DNA from: Lachnospiraceae bacterium NK4A179
Lineage (GTDB): Bacteria > Bacillota > Clostridia > Lachnospirales > Lachnospiraceae
Assembly: GCA_000421045.1 (NCBI GenBank)
Contig: ATWC01000014.1
Coordinates: 1-62,583 of the forward strand
Direction of reading: 5' to 3'
Length of the DNA stretch: 62,583 nucleotides
A program made the translations under genes and the position numbers. Below the pieces are notes generated by a model. That model was not told where the DNA came from. It saw nothing but the letters and a program-made list of their open reading frames with translations, and did not search any database. Every line of letters starts with the position of its first letter. Position 1 is the stretch's first letter. Positions 60,125 through 62,583 of this stretch are shown piece by piece.

Positions 60125-62583
60125 ACTTTCCTATCGTCACTACTGCCGTGCCTGTGTAATTCTTCTTACCCGTAAGCTTTACAGTGATCGTTTCGTCTGT
60201 TCCCGTCACGGGTGCTTCCATGGTATACATCTTCTTTGAAAGCTTTGTCTTTTTCGATAGACTTACATAGACCTTTTCGCCCGAAAGCAGCCCCGTCTTC
60301 TTTGCAGTCTTTACGGATCCGTCCTTCTTGAACTTTGCAATAATTTCCGGGCTGCATTCGGTTATGGGCTTCGGGTTTATGGTAAATTCGCACTTGTTTG
60401 CCTTTAGCAACTTATTTGCGGCCGAAACAAGCTTCTGTAATTTCCTGTATTCTGCCTTAGGCATCTGCTTGTTCACGCCCTTATTTATCTTTATCCTTGC
60501 ATAGAATGAAGCCTTCTTTGTTCTGCTTGCATCTTTGTTATTTGATATTTTATAGCTTACCGTGAACAGTTCTTCCTGCGTAAGCTTCACGCCCTCATTT
60601 GCACTCACCTGAGAAGTGATATCGCTCAGATCGAGCTTTGCTTTTATAAGCTCTCCATCCGGAGCTATCTTTTCTCCCGTATAGGTTACGGCATTTGTGT
60701 AATCATACTTAAGATTTAATGATACCGTCTCCCCATCCACGGTAACGCTTACGGGAGTTTCCCTTGAAACCTTTGCAGGCGTCACAAATATGTCCGCATC
60801 TTCGGGGCTGATATATACCTCTCCTTCCTTAAGTACAGGGGCAGGTGTCACATCATCTCCGCTTCCCGGCGCAGGTGTAGGCGTTACATCTTCTCCTAAG
60901 CCCGGTGTGGGTGTGGGGGTCACATCATCATCTGTTCCCGGTGTAGGTGCAGGTGTAGACGGTGTGTCGTTTCCCGCAGGTATCACTATATTCTTCGCGT
61001 TAATCTCATTCTTTCCATTCTCATCAGAGAAATATTTGTTGCATTCGATACATTCCCAATATTCAATATTTCCCGGAACGTTTCCCTTTGCCTCCACGCG
61101 AGCATGGTGTATCAATGTATGCACATGATTCACCGCGCTAATGGTCATTTCTTTTGTAAAGCTTCCTGAATAGTTCCCCATACCTGTGACGGTCAACACA
61201 TAGACTCCCACTTCCTGAGGCTTTCCATTTTCACCAAGCTTCCCGGCTTCTCCCGGCTTTACTTTGTATGATACAGTATAATCCGCCCCCCTCGTTAGGC
61301 TGCCGCCGAAAGTTGGCTCCTGCTCATCACCGGAGTATGTCTTGGAAAGACCGGATACTATGACATAGCTCTCTGTCAGCAGTATCTTTGACGTGCTTAG
61401 ATCAATGCTCTGCGCCTGGCTGTTTAAGTCCTCATCTTCGTTGGTCTTAACCACTGATATGACAGTTCCAATCAGGCTGTCAGGAAATCCCGTGATAATT
61501 CCGGATGAATCTGCCGTATATGCTGTTTCATTTATCATATAGGAAGCGCCTGCCACAAGTCCGGACAGGTACATACCATCCTCACCCGTTGCAGCCACCG
61601 CCATAGGAATAGCCTCGGTAACGGTCACCTGGCAATCTGCAGTAAATTCTCCCTGATTTGATCTTGCAGTGATCTTTGTTTTTCCGGGTGCAACTCCTGT
61701 AATGGTCGCTGTAGTCTTATTGCCATTTAAAGCAACATCTGAAACACTTGCGGTCTGTGAAGAAGCACTTGTTATTGCAGCACCTAAGACACTTGCATCA
61801 TCGGGTAATACCTTTGCCTCAATGCCGGCTGTTGCCCCCTTACTGATCGTGATATTGACAGGATCAACAGTTATTCCCGTAACCGCTTTTGTCACACCTA
61901 TCGCATCATAATTTACAGTCACTTCTGTTGTCTTTACAGGAGTGGAAGAATCCGATACAAGCACCACAAAACTTCCCGCTGAATGTATCTCAGTTGGAGT
62001 GCCCTGAATACAGCCTGTCCCGGGCTGCACATTCAGACCTGCCGGCAGTTCGCTGCCCTCTTTTAATGCATATCTATATGGCTTCTCTCCTCCGCCATAA
62101 GTAGCATTGATCAGATTAACAAGTCCATTGGTGGAATCGAAGCTATTTACCTTTGTCCCCACTTTCATGCCTGTCAGATTCCATGTGACCGGTGCAACTG
62201 TCAACGGGGTATTGGTTGATCTTACAAATGAAGCATCCGTGATCAGATTATTTGCTGCATCTACTAAATAAGTTCCATCACTACCATATGGATATATCCG
62301 GTACCCGGCGGCTGCTTTATCTGTGATCACACGTGTAGCAGGCAGTTTTTCCCATACAAGATAATTCATTTGAATACGTCCCTGCAATGTAACATTCCCT
62401 GCATCCTCTGCGATCACGAATGAATCCTCATCAACACCGTTGCCAATCACTTTTGCATTTGCCTGATCCGGTATAGACAATGAAACAGCTCCGCTTCCCA
62501 GACAATTCAAAGCATATACACACTTACTGCTTGTATTTGACTTACAATTTGTGATTGTTATATCAACATCCCCTGTCGTATTT
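60123..62583 (-). CDS. Large Ig-like-domain surface protein (partial, N-terminus off window)
   Basis: The frame stays open to the right edge, so the N-terminus is missing; about 820 codons are visible. A TTG at 62510 is internal. From the N-side there is a beta-rich segment (VDITITN...), a putative-Ig domain (SELPAGLNVQPGTG), a BIG2-type Ig domain (KAVTGITVDPVNITISKGAT), an MBG-like repeat (LSKTYSGDEQEPTFGGSLTR), a Cys-containing HTLIHHARVEAKGN segment, a TPTPTPG/APGSGDD spacer and a C-terminal beta-rich region. It ends GTAVVTIGK without a sortase signal or membrane anchor. Confidence 0.85.
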   Translation of the reverse strand, partial: NTTGDVDITITNCKSNTSSKCVYALNCLGSGAVSLSIPDQANAKVIGNGVDEDSFVIAEDAGNVTLQGRIQMNYLVWEKLPATRVITDKAAAGYRIYPYGSDGTYLVDAANNLITDASFVRSTNTPLTVAPVTWNLTGMKVGTKVNSFDSTNGLVNLINATYGGGEKPYRYALKEGSELPAGLNVQPGTGCIQGTPTEIHSAGSFVVLVSDSSTPVKTTEVTVNYDAIGVTKAVTGITVDPVNITISKGATAGIEAKVLPDDASVLGAAITSASSQTASVSDVALNGNKTTATITGVAPGKTKITARSNQGEFTADCQVTVTEAIPMAVAATGEDGMYLSGLVAGASYMINETAYTADSSGIITGFPDSLIGTVISVVKTNEDEDLNSQAQSIDLSTSKILLTESYVIVSGLSKTYSGDEQEPTFGGSLTRGADYTVSYKVKPGEAGKLGENGKPQEVGVYVLTVTGMGNYSGSFTKEMTISAVNHVHTLIHHARVEAKGNVPGNIEYWECIECNKYFSDENGKNEINAKNIVIPAGNDTPSTPAPTPGTDDDVTPTPTPGLGEDVTPTPAPGSGDDVTPAPVLKEGEVYISPEDADIFVTPAKVSRETPVSVTVDGETVSLNLKYDYTNAVTYTGEKIAPDGELIKAKLDLSDITSQVSANEGVKLTQEELFTVSYKISNNKDASRTKKASFYARIKINKGVNKQMPKAEYRKLQKLVSAANKLLKANKCEFTINPKPITECSPEIIAKFKKDGSVKTAKKTGLLSGEKVYVSLSKKTKLSKKMYTMEAPVTGTDETITVKLTGKKNYTGTAVVTIGK

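Noticed and set aside
60840-60970. Repeated GGTGTAGGC-like stretch
   Set aside because: It encodes the Thr/Pro-Gly linker of the surface protein and is in frame with it.

Overview
The window looks like chromosomal DNA of an anaerobic Gram-positive bacterium of the class Clostridia, most likely a Lachnospiraceae member (Butyrivibrio/Roseburia-like). Pointers are a reverse rubrerythrin, a TlpA / small CXXC protein / NapH-like ferredoxin trio, a class B sortase, a YqhQ-type DUF1385 protein next to prfA-prmC, TTG start codons behind strong Shine-Dalgarno sites, and GGDEF proteins combined with a c-di-GMP-I riboswitch. The genus is inference. I see no rRNA, tRNA, CRISPR array, insertion sequence or phage gene, and no stretch over 300 bases without a gene.

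Layout. 1-6.1 kb (minus): the start of a lysine/alanine-repeat histone H1-like protein running off the left edge, then a LacI-type regulator, glycogen phosphorylase, O-acetylhomoserine sulfhydrylase and Hsp33 in one tight run. 6.2-10.2 kb: two neighbouring radical SAM genes (minus) and a plus-strand membrane redox trio. 10.2-16.9 kb: glmS, an AT-rich patch with twin lipoproteins flanked by gene fragments, and htpG under a perfect CIRCE element. 16.9-22.8 kb (minus): response regulator, histidine kinase and a three-gene ABC system whose large permease is fused to an M1-type zinc peptidase; four direct repeats sit between the kinase and ABC genes. 22.9-27.5 kb: PAS-GGDEF protein, PrsA-like lipoprotein, RsuA, HemW. 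27.5-30.9 kb: reverse rubrerythrin, a phosphatase, and an HD protein / Cys-tailed membrane protein / C39-like peptidase cluster beside a DtxR-family regulator. 30.9-39.6 kb: GH3 glycosidase, glyA, then a one-carbon/methionine run (DUF1653, metF, MetH activation domain as a separate protein, metH). 39.6-45.5 kb: holA, a secreted transglutaminase-like protein behind a c-di-GMP-I riboswitch, a membrane GGDEF protein, and a three-gene sugar-activation cassette. 45.6-50.7 kb: two unknown envelope genes, a solitary trpF, and an AlgI-type O-acetyltransferase with a partner. 50.7-57.7 kb: AraC regulator, sortase B, prfA, prmC, yqhQ-like gene, rpmE with a long leader, rho. 58-62.6 kb: malic enzyme, a TIGR01212 radical SAM protein, a bidirectional terminator, and a large Ig-like surface protein running off the right edge.

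The most system-like find is 40.7-45.5 kb: sugar-nucleotide cassette, membrane diguanylate cyclase, c-di-GMP riboswitch and secreted transglutaminase in one orientation, suggesting a local c-di-GMP circuit for the cell surface. A second pattern is a set of genes (rsuA, PrsA-like gene, a small gene at 39.5 kb, holA, the O-acetyltransferase, perhaps the LacI gene) that lack a Shine-Dalgarno site but have a -10 box ending 6-9 nt before the ATG, as expected for leaderless mRNAs.
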